Shown piece after piece: positions 50,340 through 63,460 of a stretch of DNA of 64,000 bases; the stretch's first letter is position 1, and each line of letters starts with the position of its first letter. The position numbers and the translations under genes are program-made. A model generated the notes under the pieces. It had not been told where the DNA came from and did not search any database. It worked only from the letters and a program-made list of their open reading frames with translations. The DNA is from Methylopila jiangsuensis (GTDB lineage: Bacteria > Pseudomonadota > Alphaproteobacteria > Rhizobiales > Methylopilaceae), in NCBI RefSeq assembly GCF_027922305.1, contig NZ_BSFK01000010.1, forward strand, positions 434,001 through 498,000, in the 5' to 3' direction.

Positions 50340-50792
50340 TCAGCCGCCGAGCTTGGCCTTGATGGCGCCGTTGGCGGCGGCGAAGTCCATCACGCCGGTG
50401 TATTTCGCCTTCAGCGCGCCCATGACCTTGCCCATGTCCTTGATGGAGGCGGCGCCCGTTTCGGCGACGGCGGCCTCGATCGCGGCGGCGACCTCCTCGT
50501 CGGAGAGCGGCTTCGGCAGGAACTCCTGGATCACGGCGATCTCGGCGCGCTCCTTGGCGGCGAGTTCGGGGCGGGCGTTCTGCTCGTAGACGGTCGCCGA
50601 TTCCTGCCGCTGCTTGATCATCTTGGCGAGCAGCTGCTTCAGCTCGTCCTCGGTCGCGGTCTCGCGCCCGGCGCCGCGGGCCTCGATGTCCCGGTCCTTG
50701 ATGGCGGCGCCGATCAGGCGCAGCGCGCCGGTGCGCTCGGCGTCGCGCGCCTTCATGGCGTCCTTGGTGGCGGCGGCGACGGCGTCGCGCAT
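50340..50792 (-). CDS. GatB/YqeY domain-containing protein
   Basis: A 150-residue YqeY protein (MRDAVAAATKDAMKARDAER, then ELKQLLAKMIKQRQESATVYEQ and AEIAVIQEFLPKPLSDEEV). The fold is that of the GatB tail domain that binds tRNA. Its exact role is unclear. The ATG at 50792 has a GAGGA site; a TTG at 50807 is less likely. It diverges from carA, the arrangement seen in many Rhizobiales. Confidence 0.93.
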   Translation of the reverse strand: MRDAVAAATKDAMKARDAERTGALRLIGAAIKDRDIEARGAGRETATEDELKQLLAKMIKQRQESATVYEQNARPELAAKERAEIAVIQEFLPKPLSDEEVAAAIEAAVAETGAASIKDMGKVMGALKAKYTGVMDFAAANGAIKAKLGG

Positions 50793-50854
50793 GGGCGTGG
50801 TCCTCAAACTGTGGCGGGCCTGCGCGGGCGGCCTTCCGAAACGTCAGCGGAACG

Positions 50855-50883
50855 TTGACGCACCGGCTTCGGGCGCCTAGGTT
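50855..50883 (+). promoter_or_regulatory. Candidate carA promoter
   Basis: TTGACG (50855-50860) and TAGGTT (50878-50883) are 17 bp apart, a good match to alphaproteobacterial sigma-70 sites. The start codon is about 65 nt downstream. Confidence 0.5.
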
Positions 50884-50948
50884 CCGGCCGCACCGGCGCC
50901 GTCCCTGGCGGCGCCGCGCGACTACGCGCGACGGGACTTAAGACAATC

Positions 50949-52160
50949 ATGGCTCACGAACAAGGCGCCGCCGCCGGCGGCTGGGACGAAGCGCGCCCCA
51001 CGGCGCGGCTGCTGCTGGCCGACGGCACGGTGATCGAGGGCGACGGGCTCGGCGCGGTGGGCGCGAGCGCGGGCGAGCTCTGCTTCAACACCGCCATGAC
51101 CGGCTATCAGGAGATCCTGACCGATCCGTCCTACGCCGGACAGATCATCACCTTCACCTTCCCCCATGTGGGCAATGTGGGCGTGAACGAGGACGACGTG
51201 GAGACGGTCAACACGGCCGCCTCTTCCGGCGTGCGCGGCGTGGTGCTGGCCGCCGACGTGACCTCGCCCTCCAGCTGGCGCGCCACCCGCGACCTCGACC
51301 ACTGGCTGAAGGCGCGCAACATCGTGGCCATCGCCGGCGTCGACACCCGCGCGCTCACCGCGCTGGTGCGCGAGAAGGGCATGCCCAACGCCGTGATCGC
51401 CCACGCGCCCGACGGCCGCTTCGACGACGCCGCGATCAAGGCGACGCTCGACGCCTTCAAGGGCCTTGAAGGGCAGGATCTGGTGCCGCTGGTCGGCGCC
51501 TCCCAGCGCTACGGCTGGGACGAATCCGGCTGGACCTGGCCCGGCGGCGCGCAGCCTGGCGCCTATGGCGCGCGTCCCGAAGGCGCGCCGAAGCGGGTGG
51601 TCGCGATCGACTACGGCCTCAAGCGCAACATCCTGCGCATGCTGACCGCCGCCGGCTGCGAGGTGACCGTGGTGCCCGCCACCGCTACGGCGGAAGAGAT
51701 TCTCGCTCTCGATCCGGACGGCGTGTTCCTGTCGAACGGCCCCGGCGATCCGGCGGCGACCGGCGAATACGCCGTGCCGGTGATCCGCGCGGTGCTCGAG
51801 AAGAAGGTGCCGACCTTCGGCATCTGCCTCGGTCACCAGATGCTGGCGCTGGCTGTGGGCGCCTCCACCGCCAAGATGCGGCAGGGCCATCACGGCGCGA
51901 ACCATCCGGTGAAGGACCTGTCCACGGGCAAGGTCGAGATCACCTCCATGAACCACGGCTTCGCAGTCGACCGCGACACCCTGCCGGCCTCCGCGCGCGA
52001 GACCCATGTGTCGCTGTTCGACGGCACCAACTGCGGCATCGAGCTGACCGACCGGCCGGCCTTCTCGGTGCAGCACCACCCGGAAGCCTCGCCCGGCCCG
52101 CAGGACAGCCACTACCTGTTCCACCGCTTCGTGGAGCTGATGGACGACCGCCGGCGCTGA
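50949..52160 (+). CDS. carA: Carbamoyl-phosphate synthase small subunit
   Basis: This 403-residue glutaminase subunit supplies ammonia to CarB for carbamoyl phosphate, used in arginine and pyrimidine synthesis. The N-terminal domain has FNTAMTGYQEILTDPSYAGQ. The class I amidotransferase domain carries the nucleophile in FGICLGHQM and the catalytic His in VQHHPEASPGPQDS. carB is not adjacent in this window. A candidate promoter lies at 50855-50883. Confidence 0.97.
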   Translation: MAHEQGAAAGGWDEARPTARLLLADGTVIEGDGLGAVGASAGELCFNTAMTGYQEILTDPSYAGQIITFTFPHVGNVGVNEDDVETVNTAASSGVRGVVLAADVTSPSSWRATRDLDHWLKARNIVAIAGVDTRALTALVREKGMPNAVIAHAPDGRFDDAAIKATLDAFKGLEGQDLVPLVGASQRYGWDESGWTWPGGAQPGAYGARPEGAPKRVVAIDYGLKRNILRMLTAAGCEVTVVPATATAEEILALDPDGVFLSNGPGDPAATGEYAVPVIRAVLEKKVPTFGICLGHQMLALAVGASTAKMRQGHHGANHPVKDLSTGKVEITSMNHGFAVDRDTLPASARETHVSLFDGTNCGIELTDRPAFSVQHHPEASPGPQDSHYLFHRFVELMDDRRR

Positions 52161-52245
52161 CGCGCCTGGGTCGAGAGGGGTTTCCTCCGCGCCGCCCCGC
52201 GCCTAGACTTGGGCTCTGGCGTCGAACGGAACCTGGCGTGACGGA

Positions 52246-52806
52246 ATGAAACCAGCATTTGCGGCCGCCGGCCTCGTGGCCGGCGTCGTCGCCCTCGCGG
52301 CGGCGGGGGCCTATGTGTTCATGGGGCTCGAGAGCGGGGAGCGGCCGGAGACGGCGCAGTCCGCGGTCGCGCCCGTGGCGCAGCCCCCAGCGGCGCCCTC
52401 CGGCGAGGCCAAGGCGAAGACCGTCTCGCTGTACTGCACGTTCTATGTGTTCGTGGAGAGCCGGCCGTTCGTGGCGTTCCTGCTGGACCGGGACGAGGCG
52501 GACCCGCTCCGTTACGATCAGGTCTATGTGGCCAAGGCCGATGGCGACACCACCGACTACAATGAGCTGATGGGCGAGCGTCCGGTCTGGCGCTTCGACG
52601 GCGCCGTCGAGCCGCCGCGCGTGAACGCGACGATCATGGTGCCGGATTCCCGCGCTCAGGCGGGGGTGGCGCCGCAGGACATCGCGATCGAGCTGCGCGG
52701 CTTCGACGGCAAGGCCATCGGCTCCACCTGGTACGAGGCCAGCCTCAAGAGCATTTATTACCAGAACCTTCCGGGGAAATGCCGGCAGGCGCAGGGCCAG
52801 TCCTGA
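52246..52806 (+). CDS. Hypothetical membrane-anchored/exported protein
   Basis: This 186-residue protein has one N-terminal hydrophobic segment (MKPAFAAAGLVAGVVALAAAG) and then an Ala/Pro-rich spacer. A compact domain starts at VSLYCTFYVFVESRPFVAFLLD and ends near YYQNLPGKC. One cysteine lies at each end of the domain, possibly a disulfide. I do not recognise a family. It is 1 bp from the next gene. The TAGACT at 52204-52209 may be a -10 element, but no -35 is obvious. Confidence 0.6.
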   Translation: MKPAFAAAGLVAGVVALAAAGAYVFMGLESGERPETAQSAVAPVAQPPAAPSGEAKAKTVSLYCTFYVFVESRPFVAFLLDRDEADPLRYDQVYVAKADGDTTDYNELMGERPVWRFDGAVEPPRVNATIMVPDSRAQAGVAPQDIAIELRGFDGKAIGSTWYEASLKSIYYQNLPGKCRQAQGQS

Positions 52807-52807
52807 C

Positions 52808-53359
52808 GTGAAGCCGCCTCACGGGGCGCTCGCGGTCCGCGACGCGCGCGACGCCGACCTGCCGGCGATCGCCGCCATCTACGCCGATCACGTGCTCAAC
52901 GGAACGGCCTCGTTCGAGATCGAGCCGCCGGACGCCGACGCCATGGGCCGGCGGATCGCGGCGGTCCGGGAGGCGGGTCTGCCCTGGCTCGTGGCCGAGC
53001 GGGACGGCGCGATCCTCGGCTACGCCTACGCCGGCCCCTACCGGGCGCGGCCCGCGTACGACTGGACGATCGAGGATTCGATCTATGTGGCCGAGTCCGC
53101 GCGGGGGCAGGGCGCCGGCCGGGCGCTGCTGGAGACGCTGATCGCGCGCTGCGAGCAGGGGCCGTGGCGGCAGATGGTGGCGGTGATCGGCGGCTCGGAC
53201 AACGCCGGCTCCATCGGCCTGCACGCGGCGCTCGGCTTCCAGCCTGCGGGAAACTTGCGCGCGGTGGGCTTCAAGTTCGGCCGCTGGATCGACTCGGTGT
53301 TCATGCAGCGGCCGCTCGGGCCGGGCGAGAGCGCGCCGGCGCCGCCGCGCGGCGGCTAA
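52808..53359 (+). CDS. GNAT family N-acetyltransferase (phosphinothricin acetyltransferase-like)
   Basis: A 183-residue GNAT enzyme. The PAT/MddA-like pattern is clear: DLPAIAAIYADHVLNGTASFE, ILGYAYAGPYRARPAYDWTI, the acetyl-CoA loop ESARGQGAGRALLE, and GGSDNAGSIGLHAALGF. Relatives acetylate phosphinothricin or methionine sulfone/sulfoximine. The start is GTG at 52808. The stop codon overlaps the stop of the opposite-strand FUSC gene. Confidence 0.88.
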   Translation: MKPPHGALAVRDARDADLPAIAAIYADHVLNGTASFEIEPPDADAMGRRIAAVREAGLPWLVAERDGAILGYAYAGPYRARPAYDWTIEDSIYVAESARGQGAGRALLETLIARCEQGPWRQMVAVIGGSDNAGSIGLHAALGFQPAGNLRAVGFKFGRWIDSVFMQRPLGPGESAPAPPRGG

Positions 53360-53949
53360 CCGTCCTTGCGGGCGGCGGTCCAGCGGCGCTGCAGGACGTC
53401 CGCCGTTCCCACCACGATGATGGCGGAGGCGACGCCCCAGCACACCTCGCCCACCCGGCTCGCCAGCATCACGGCGTCGCTGGTCTGGTGCGGGATCAGC
53501 ATGATGATGGTGGCGGTGATGCTGGCGAGGCGGGCGGCGCTGCCCGCATTGGCGAGCCAGGCCGCCAGCACCGACAGGCCGACCGCGAGCGCGTAGGCCG
53601 GAAGCCCCTTGCCGACGACGAAGGCGGTGAGCGCGCCCGTGAGCCCGCCGATCAGCGCGCCGAGCATCTGGTCGCGGCCCATGGTGTAGACGGTGACGAT
53701 CTGCGCCTGGGTGACGGCGAGCGCGGTGATCGCGGCCCAGAACCCTTCGCGCAGGCCGATGGCGCTTGGCGGCAGATAGGCGAGCAGCGCGGCGGCGACG
53801 CCGAGCGCGGCGTGGCGCGCGCCGTTCAGGACGCGGTCGTTCAGGTTCAGCCGCTTGAGCGCGCGCTCCGTCAGGACGGCGAGGCGGTGGAAGCGCGCAT
53901 GCCCGCGCCGATGGCGCGCGGCGGGCTCGGGGGAAGGCGTCGTCGTCAC
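53356..53949 (-). CDS. FUSC-like/aromatic acid exporter family membrane protein (short)
   Basis: From GTG 53949 this is 197 residues. After a basic N-terminus come about six hydrophobic segments (GLREGFWAAITALAVTQAQI, GALIGGLTGALTAFVVG, YALAVGLSVLAAWLA). The pattern resembles the FUSC/YccS-like membrane half of aromatic acid exporters, without the soluble half. Substrate unknown. The start is not certain; a 31-residue upstream extension would need a TTG start. Confidence 0.7.
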   Translation of the reverse strand: MTTTPSPEPAARHRRGHARFHRLAVLTERALKRLNLNDRVLNGARHAALGVAAALLAYLPPSAIGLREGFWAAITALAVTQAQIVTVYTMGRDQMLGALIGGLTGALTAFVVGKGLPAYALAVGLSVLAAWLANAGSAARLASITATIIMLIPHQTSDAVMLASRVGEVCWGVASAIIVVGTADVLQRRWTAARKDG

Positions 53950-54052
53950 GGAGCCCAGATAAGCCGGACGCGCGGTCCCGGTCCAGAGCCGGCGGGCGCG
54001 GGCGCCCGCCGGCCGGAATGCGGATCTCAAAGCCCGCTTCAAATTCCACGCT

Positions 54053-54087
54053 CTCCGTCATGCCCGCCTGCGGCGGGCATGACGGAG
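54053..54087. repeat. Intergenic palindrome, copy 6, perfect 16-bp stem
   Basis: CTCCGTCATGCCCGCC - TGC - GGCGGGCATGACGGAG. It is nested inside a second inverted repeat, GCTTCAAATT at 54036-54045 and AATTTTGAAGC at 54108-54118. It may work as a terminator for the minus-strand ppdK gene, which ends at 54125. Confidence 0.75.
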
Positions 54088-54124
54088 TTTCAATCGCGCG
54101 CTGGGGCAATTTTGAAGCGCGCTC

Positions 54125-56818
<2,694 letters not shown>

Positions 56819-56837
56819 GAAGTCCGTCTCCGTTTTA

Positions 56838-56865
56838 GGGGATAAGGCCGCGGACGGCCGTCCCC
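56838..56865 (-). promoter_or_regulatory. Two-tier stem-loop in the ppdK leader
   Basis: Outer arms GGGGA (56838-56842) and TCCCC (56861-56865) enclose inner arms GGCCG and CGGCC with a 4-nt loop. The structure lies about 20 nt before the ppdK start codon, next to its ribosome site, so it could affect translation. Confidence 0.35.
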
Positions 56866-56925
56866 GAAGGGCGCGAGCTTGCATGCTGCGACGCGAAAGG
56901 CAAGATGTCGCACCTCGACTTTCGA

Positions 56926-56934
56926 ATTATACCA
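56926..56934 (-). promoter_or_regulatory. Extended -10 promoter for ppdK
   Basis: The minus strand reads TGGTATAAT, a perfect TATAAT with the TGn extension. No TTGACA-like -35 lies 16-18 bp upstream, which fits an extended -10 promoter. It predicts a leader of about 100 nt. Confidence 0.55.
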
Positions 56935-56992
56935 GTGCGGCGTGGGCGCACGGCGCCGATAAGGCTCGTGTGTTCCGTATTGCTTCGCGCAG

Positions 56993-57820
56993 CTAGGTCG
57001 GGACCGCCGCCTTGCGCAGCCGCTTGGGCGAGTCCAGCGGGATCACCGGCTTGAAGCCCACATAGTGCACGCGCACGTTCTCGCGCCATCCGCCCAGCTC
57101 GTCGAGCGGGGCGCCCCGGCGCGAGACCTTGTCCATATTGCGCCGCCGCTCGGCGTGATCGAACTCCGCATGCAGCGGCTTCAGGTCGGGAAACAGCGAC
57201 TTCAGCGCTTCGGGCGTGAAGCGCCAGTAGTCGATCGGGCAGGGGTGGTAGCGCCAGCTGAACAGGGTGCTGTGCCCCGTGACGCCGCCGGGCTTCAGCA
57301 GGCGACTGATCTCCGCCGCGGCGAGCCACGGCTTGTCGATGTGCTCGAACACGTCGACCGAGATGATCAGATCGAAGCTCTCGGAGGGAATCTCGGGGCA
57401 CCGGGTGATGTCGGCCACAATCACGTCGAGACCGGGCGTCACGTCCGGCGACAGGTCGAGGGCGTGATACTCGAACTCCGGAAAGTGCTCCCTCAGCGGA
57501 TTGTTGCGCCCGCCGATCTCCAGCATGCGGCCGCCGGTCAGCCTGGCGCGGGCGAACGACTGGCGGATGGGCGCGAGGCAGCGCTCGATGCGCGGCGGAT
57601 GCGCCAGATGCCGGTTGTCGATGTCGCCGAAATCCACCAGCCGCAGGCCGGAGGCCTTGGCTTTGATCTCGCCGAGCGTGGGCAGGCTGGCCTTCAACTC
57701 GTCGAGGGTTTTCGGCAGGCGGCCTTTCACGTCCGCGGCCAGCGCCGGAACCCGCGCCCGCAGGTCGTCGAACAGCTTCTTGCTCACGCGTCGCCCCGCT
57801 TCGTCATCTCGGACAGGCAT
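56993..57820 (-). CDS. SAM-dependent methyltransferase, class I
   Basis: From ATG 57820 this is 275 residues (GTG at 57787 would give 264). Residues about 100-215 form the methyltransferase core: [20 protein letters not shown] (SAM loop), [39 protein letters not shown] and ISRLLKPGG. The C-terminal part ([20 protein letters not shown]) is typical of methyltransferases in surface-polysaccharide clusters. The substrate is unknown. It diverges from argG. Confidence 0.87.
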   Translation of the reverse strand: MPVRDDEAGRRVSKKLFDDLRARVPALAADVKGRLPKTLDELKASLPTLGEIKAKASGLRLVDFGDIDNRHLAHPPRIERCLAPIRQSFARARLTGGRMLEIGGRNNPLREHFPEFEYHALDLSPDVTPGLDVIVADITRCPEIPSESFDLIISVDVFEHIDKPWLAAAEISRLLKPGGVTGHSTLFSWRYHPCPIDYWRFTPEALKSLFPDLKPLHAEFDHAERRRNMDKVSRRGAPLDELGGWRENVRVHYVGFKPVIPLDSPKRLRKAAVPT

Positions 57821-57878
57821 AGCAGAGCTTCGCCCGCCCACACAGGGCCGCAGGCGGCGCGCCGCGACGCGGCTCGGC

Positions 57879-57906
57879 TTGCGCGCCGCGCCGCGATGGC
57901 TAGAGT
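57879..57906 (+). promoter_or_regulatory. Candidate argG promoter
   Basis: TTGCGC (57879-57884) and TAGAGT (57901-57906) are 16 bp apart and about 45 nt before the argG ATG. It is a moderate match. Confidence 0.4.
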
Positions 57907-57949
57907 GCGCGGCGATTTCCAGCCCTTCCAAGGATCGCGGTCGCTCGCA

Positions 57950-59185
<1,236 letters not shown>

Positions 59186-59201
59186 CGGGGCGGCCCGCGG
59201 C

Positions 59202-60185
59202 ATGGCCGTCGCGCTCGGCGGGCTGCTGCGCGGCCTGTCCCGGACCCTGAACGAACTGCGCCGGCTGCGTCCTCTGGCGTGGCCGGCGACCGATCGCGTC
59301 TACCTCGGCGACCTGACCGTGCGCGATCCGCGCCGCTATGCGGTGGTGACCACCATCACCGACAACTTCATCGGCATGGGCGCCGCCTTCCTGCTGTCGC
59401 TGCATGAACGGCTCGGCCGGCGGGACGAGGTGGACGTCATCCTGCTGCAGTCGCCGGGCGTCGCGCCGCTCTCGCTCGAGAACGGCATCGCGCTCCAGGA
59501 GCTGTGCCCGGGTCTGAAGATCATCGAAGTCGACACGTCGTCCTTCCTCACGGCCGCGAACATGACGCGGTACGACAAGGAGGGGCGGCCCATGAGCCGC
59601 CGGCGCGACCACTATGAGCTTCCGTCCAAGAAGGCGGCCTATGTGAAGCTCAACGTGCTGCGGCTCGCCCAGTACGAGAAGGTCGTGCTGATGGACAGCG
59701 ACATGCTGGTCGTCGACGATTTCTCGGACGTGTTCGATCTGAGCCATGACATCGCCGCCGTCCGCACCGGCGCGCCCGACCCCGACTTCACGCCCGAGCA
59801 TCGCGGCCGGGGCGCGCCGCGGATCGGCTTCAACACCGGTTTCGTGGCGTTCGATCAGGCGGCGCTTGGGGCGGGCGCCTTCAACACGGCGATCGATTTC
59901 ATGGAGCTCCGGCGCAACCGCCGGCTCCGGGACCAGTCGATCCTGAACGAAATCTTCGCCCATGCGGACCGGCTCTATCTGCCGCACGCCTACAACTACA
60001 AGATCCACGTCAGCGACCCCGAGCGCCTGTCCCGGGCTGAGACGCTGGAGCGGGTGAAGGTGCTGCATTTCGTGGCCACCACGAAATGGGGCCTCAAGGA
60101 CCCGGCCAACAGCGGCAAGCCGATCTACGATTATTACCACGCGGTCCAGAAGCGCACCGGGATACCGTTCATTCTGGAGCCGTGA
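59202..60185 (+). CDS. Glycosyltransferase family 8 protein
   Basis: This 327-residue GT-A enzyme has a short basic N-terminus, then YAVVTTITDNFIGMGAAFLLSL. The DxD site lies in VVLMDSDMLVVDDF, followed by GFNTGFVAFDQ and the late KVLHFVATTKWGL. It shares its plan with the GT8 enzyme at 46833 and is somewhat closer to glycogenin-type sequences. It may be co-transcribed with argG, though the pathways are unrelated. Donor and acceptor unknown. Confidence 0.88.
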   Translation: MAVALGGLLRGLSRTLNELRRLRPLAWPATDRVYLGDLTVRDPRRYAVVTTITDNFIGMGAAFLLSLHERLGRRDEVDVILLQSPGVAPLSLENGIALQELCPGLKIIEVDTSSFLTAANMTRYDKEGRPMSRRRDHYELPSKKAAYVKLNVLRLAQYEKVVLMDSDMLVVDDFSDVFDLSHDIAAVRTGAPDPDFTPEHRGRGAPRIGFNTGFVAFDQAALGAGAFNTAIDFMELRRNRRLRDQSILNEIFAHADRLYLPHAYNYKIHVSDPERLSRAETLERVKVLHFVATTKWGLKDPANSGKPIYDYYHAVQKRTGIPFILEP

Positions 60186-60300
60186 GGCGCCGGCGCACTT
60201 GCGTTTTCAGCCGGTCTCCCGCATTGGTGCCGCGCATAACCATGACGACCAACGAAGGACGCGAGCCGGGAACGCCATCCCCGGCCCGGAGCGGGACCCT

Positions 60301-62127
60301 ATGAAACTTCGCAACATCGCGATCATCGCCCACGTCGACCACGGCAAGACAACGCTTGTCGACAAGCTGCTGCAGCAGTCGGGCTCGTTCCGCGACAACC
60401 AGCGCGTCGCCGAGCGCGTGATGGACTCCAACGACATCGAGAAGGAGCGCGGCATCACCATCCTCGCCAAGGCGACCTCGGTCGTCTGGAAGGACACGCG
60501 CATCAACATCGTCGACACGCCGGGCCACGCCGACTTCGGCGGCGAGGTGGAGCGCATCCTCTCCATGGTCGACGGCGTGATCGTGCTGGTGGACGCGGCC
60601 GAAGGCCCGATGCCGCAGACCAAGTTCGTGGTCTCCAAGGCGCTGAAGATCGGCCTTCGCCCGATCGTGGCCGTCAACAAGATCGACCGCCCGGACGCCC
60701 GCGCCTCGGAAGTCATCAACGAGGTGTTCGACCTGTTCGCGGCGCTCGACGCCACCGACGAGCAGCTCGACTTCCCCATCCTCTACGGTTCGGGCCGCGA
60801 CGGCTGGCTGAACTACGCGCCGGAAGGCCCGAGCGACGAGGGCCTCGCCCCGCTGTTCGACCTCATCCTGAAGCACGTTCCCGAGGCGAAGGTCGAGGAA
60901 GGCCCGTTCCGCATGCTCGGCACGCTGCTTGAGGCCAACCAGTTCCTCGGCCGCATCATCACCGGCCGCATCGCCTCCGGCACGGTGAAGCCGAACCAGA
61001 CGGTCAAGGTGCTCGACCGCGCCGGCAACCTGGTCGAGAACGGCCGCGTCTCCAAGATCCTCGCCTTCCGCGGCATCGAGCGCCAGCCGATCGAGATCGG
61101 CGAGGCGGGCGACATCGTCTCCATCGCCGGCCTCGTGAAGGCGACGGTGGCCGACACCTTCTGCGATCCCCAGGTGACCGAGCCGATCCAGGCCCAGCCG
61201 ATCGACCCGCCCACTGTCTCCATGACCTTCAGCGTCAACGACAGCCCGCTCGCCGGCACCGAAGGCGACAAGGTGACGAGCCGCGTGATCCGCGACCGCC
61301 TGCTGAAGGAGGCCGAGGGCAACGTGGCGCTCAAGGTGGAGGAGTCCGCCGAGAAGGACTCGTTCATCGTCTCCGGCCGCGGCGAACTCCAGCTCGCGAT
61401 CCTGATCGAGACCATGCGCCGCGAGGGCTTCGAGCTCGGCGTGTCGCGTCCGCGCGTGGTGCTGCAGAAGGACGAGAACGGCCAGACCGTCGAGCCGATC
61501 GAAGAGGTGGTGATCGACGTCGACGAGGAGCATTCCGGCGTCGTCGTGCAGAAGATGTCGGAGCGCAAGGCCGACATGCTGGAGATGCGCCCGTCCGGCG
61601 GCAACCGCCTGCGTCTGGTGTTCCACGCTCCGACCCGCGGCCTGATCGGCTATCAGGGCGAGCTGCTGACCGACACCAAGGGCACGGCGATCATGAACCG
61701 CCTGTTCCACGCCTACGGCGCGTACAAGGGCGAGATCGCCGGCCGCGTGAACGGCGTGCTGATCGCCAACGAGCCGGGCGAGGCGGTGGCCTACGCGCTG
61801 TGGAACCTCGAGGACCGCGGCCCGATGATCATCGAGCCGGGCTGGAAGGTCTATCAGGGCATGCTGATCGGCATCCACTCCCGCGACAACGACCTTGAGG
61901 TCAACGTCCTCAAGGGCAAGAAGCTCACCAACATCCGCACCCAGTCCAAGGACGAGGCGGTGCGCCTGACCCCGCCGATCCGCATGACGCTGGAGCGGTC
62001 GCTGGCCTGGATCCAGGACGACGAGCTGGTGGAGGTGACGCCCAAGTCCATCCGCCTGCGCAAGCGCCTGCTGGACCCGAACGAGCGCAAGCGCGAGAGC
62101 CGCAAGGCCGAATCCGAGATGGCCTGA
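60301..62127 (+). CDS. typA: Translational GTPase TypA/BipA
   Basis: A 608-residue ribosome-associated GTPase involved in 50S assembly under stress and cold. G motifs are [29 protein letters not shown] and [10 protein letters not shown]. The protein continues through EF-G-like domains to the BipA-specific C-terminal region ([34 protein letters not shown]). The ATG at 60301 gives the standard [11 protein letters not shown] start and has GGAG about 10 nt upstream. A strong terminator follows. Confidence 0.97.
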   Translation: MKLRNIAIIAHVDHGKTTLVDKLLQQSGSFRDNQRVAERVMDSNDIEKERGITILAKATSVVWKDTRINIVDTPGHADFGGEVERILSMVDGVIVLVDAAEGPMPQTKFVVSKALKIGLRPIVAVNKIDRPDARASEVINEVFDLFAALDATDEQLDFPILYGSGRDGWLNYAPEGPSDEGLAPLFDLILKHVPEAKVEEGPFRMLGTLLEANQFLGRIITGRIASGTVKPNQTVKVLDRAGNLVENGRVSKILAFRGIERQPIEIGEAGDIVSIAGLVKATVADTFCDPQVTEPIQAQPIDPPTVSMTFSVNDSPLAGTEGDKVTSRVIRDRLLKEAEGNVALKVEESAEKDSFIVSGRGELQLAILIETMRREGFELGVSRPRVVLQKDENGQTVEPIEEVVIDVDEEHSGVVVQKMSERKADMLEMRPSGGNRLRLVFHAPTRGLIGYQGELLTDTKGTAIMNRLFHAYGAYKGEIAGRVNGVLIANEPGEAVAYALWNLEDRGPMIIEPGWKVYQGMLIGIHSRDNDLEVNVLKGKKLTNIRTQSKDEAVRLTPPIRMTLERSLAWIQDDELVEVTPKSIRLRKRLLDPNERKRESRKAESEMA

Positions 62128-62150
62128 TCGGCCTCGCGGCTTCTGACGTT

Positions 62151-62186
62151 AAAAAAGGGCGGACGCCGCGGCGTCCGCCCTTTTTT
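62151..62186. terminator. Bidirectional intrinsic terminator between typA and chaA
   Basis: The arms GGGCGGACGCCG and CGGCGTCCGCCC (62157-62180) form a long GC stem. AAAAAA lies before it and TTTTTT after it, so it should end transcription from both strands for the converging typA and chaA genes. Confidence 0.92.
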
Positions 62187-62206
62187 GTGTCGGGCGGTGT
62201 CGGCCC

Positions 62207-63325
62207 TCAGGGCACGATCACCAGGAACATGAAGGTCGCGAACAGCACCAGGTGGATCAGGCCGTAGAGGATGTTGGTGCGGCCGGTGCCGAAGGTGAGC
62301 AGCGAGACCGCCACGGTGACCAGCAGCAGCACCGTGTCCTTGGAGTCGAGCCCGAGCTGCAGCGGCGCGCCGAACACGATCGAAATCGCCGCGATCGCCG
62401 GAATGGTCAGGCCGATGGTGGCGCAGGCCGAGCCGAGCGCGAGGTTGATGCTCTTCTGGATCTTGTCGGCGCGGGCGGCCCGGATCGCCGCGGCGAATTC
62501 CGGCATCAGGATCAGCAGCGCCACGATCACGCCGGCGACGGCGGGCGGCGCGCTGACGCGATCGAGGCCGAAGGCGACCACGCTGGTGAAAGTCTTGGCC
62601 AGCAGGATGACCACGGCGAGCGCGAGGATCAGAAAGGCGAAGGAGAAGGCGACGCTGCGGTTGCTGGGCTTGTGGGCCTTGTCGGCCACCTCGTCGCCCT
62701 CGATCACCACCGCGAAATACTCCCGGTTCCGCACCGTCTGGGTGTAGAGGAAGGCGGCGTAGATCGCGAGCGTGGCCACCGCCACGAAGGCGAGCTGGCT
62801 GATGGAATAGGCGTTGCCGGCGACGGCGACGGTGTGATTCGGCAGCACCAGCGACAGCGCGGCGAGAGGAATGAGCACGGCGAGATAGGCGTTCGCGCCG
62901 GTGACGCGGAAGTTCTGCTCCTTGTGGCGCAGGCCCCCGAACAGGATGCAGAGGCCCACCAGCCCGTTCACCACGATCATCAGCACGGCCATGATGGTGT
63001 CGCGGGCGAGCACGGGGTTCGGATTGTCGCCCAGCATGTCGGAGGACAGCACCGCCACCTCCATGATGGTGACGGCCATGGTGAGGACCAGCGTGCCGTA
63101 GGGTTCGCCGGTGCGGTGGGCGATGACCTCGGCGTGATGCACCGCGGCGAACACGGCGCCGAACAGGACCGGGACGAGCGCCACCGAGGCCGCCAGCCCG
63201 AGCGCGGAGCCGTCGTAGCCATCGGTCAGGCCGAGCAGTTTCAAGACGACGTAGAACGCCACGCCCGCCACCGGGAACGCCCAGGTGGAGATCGGCGGCT
63301 TGGGGTCGACCAGGGTGGCGCTCAT
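62207..63325 (-). CDS. chaA: Calcium/sodium:proton antiporter ChaA
   Basis: A 372-residue, roughly 11-helix CaCA-superfamily exchanger. The two alpha repeats are visible: GEPYGTLVLTMAVTIMEVAVL near the N-terminus and LLILMPEFAAAIRAARADK with ALGSACATIGLTIP near the C-terminus. An acidic loop between them (VVIEGDEVADKAHK) is short. ChaA exports Na+, Ca2+ or K+ at alkaline pH. It diverges from metW. Confidence 0.93.
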   Translation of the reverse strand: MSATLVDPKPPISTWAFPVAGVAFYVVLKLLGLTDGYDGSALGLAASVALVPVLFGAVFAAVHHAEVIAHRTGEPYGTLVLTMAVTIMEVAVLSSDMLGDNPNPVLARDTIMAVLMIVVNGLVGLCILFGGLRHKEQNFRVTGANAYLAVLIPLAALSLVLPNHTVAVAGNAYSISQLAFVAVATLAIYAAFLYTQTVRNREYFAVVIEGDEVADKAHKPSNRSVAFSFAFLILALAVVILLAKTFTSVVAFGLDRVSAPPAVAGVIVALLILMPEFAAAIRAARADKIQKSINLALGSACATIGLTIPAIAAISIVFGAPLQLGLDSKDTVLLLVTVAVSLLTFGTGRTNILYGLIHLVLFATFMFLVIVP

Positions 63326-63341
63326 GCGATCTCCATCGGGG

Positions 63342-63364
63342 CGGCGTCCGGTGAGTGGACGCCG
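63342..63364. promoter_or_regulatory. Hairpin in the chaA/metW divergent region
   Basis: CGGCGTCC (63342-63349) and GGACGCCG (63357-63364) flank a 7-nt loop, 17 nt from the chaA start. A second weaker dyad, TCACGC/GCGTGA, lies at 63414-63439. They could be operators or leader structures. Confidence 0.35.
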
Positions 63365-63460
63365 TTGCGCTAGGCGGAACGGGCGGGATGACGTAATCGG
63401 ATGAGGGTCTATGTCACGCCGGATGGAAGTCCAGCGTGATCCGCGTCATCTTTGTGTGAA

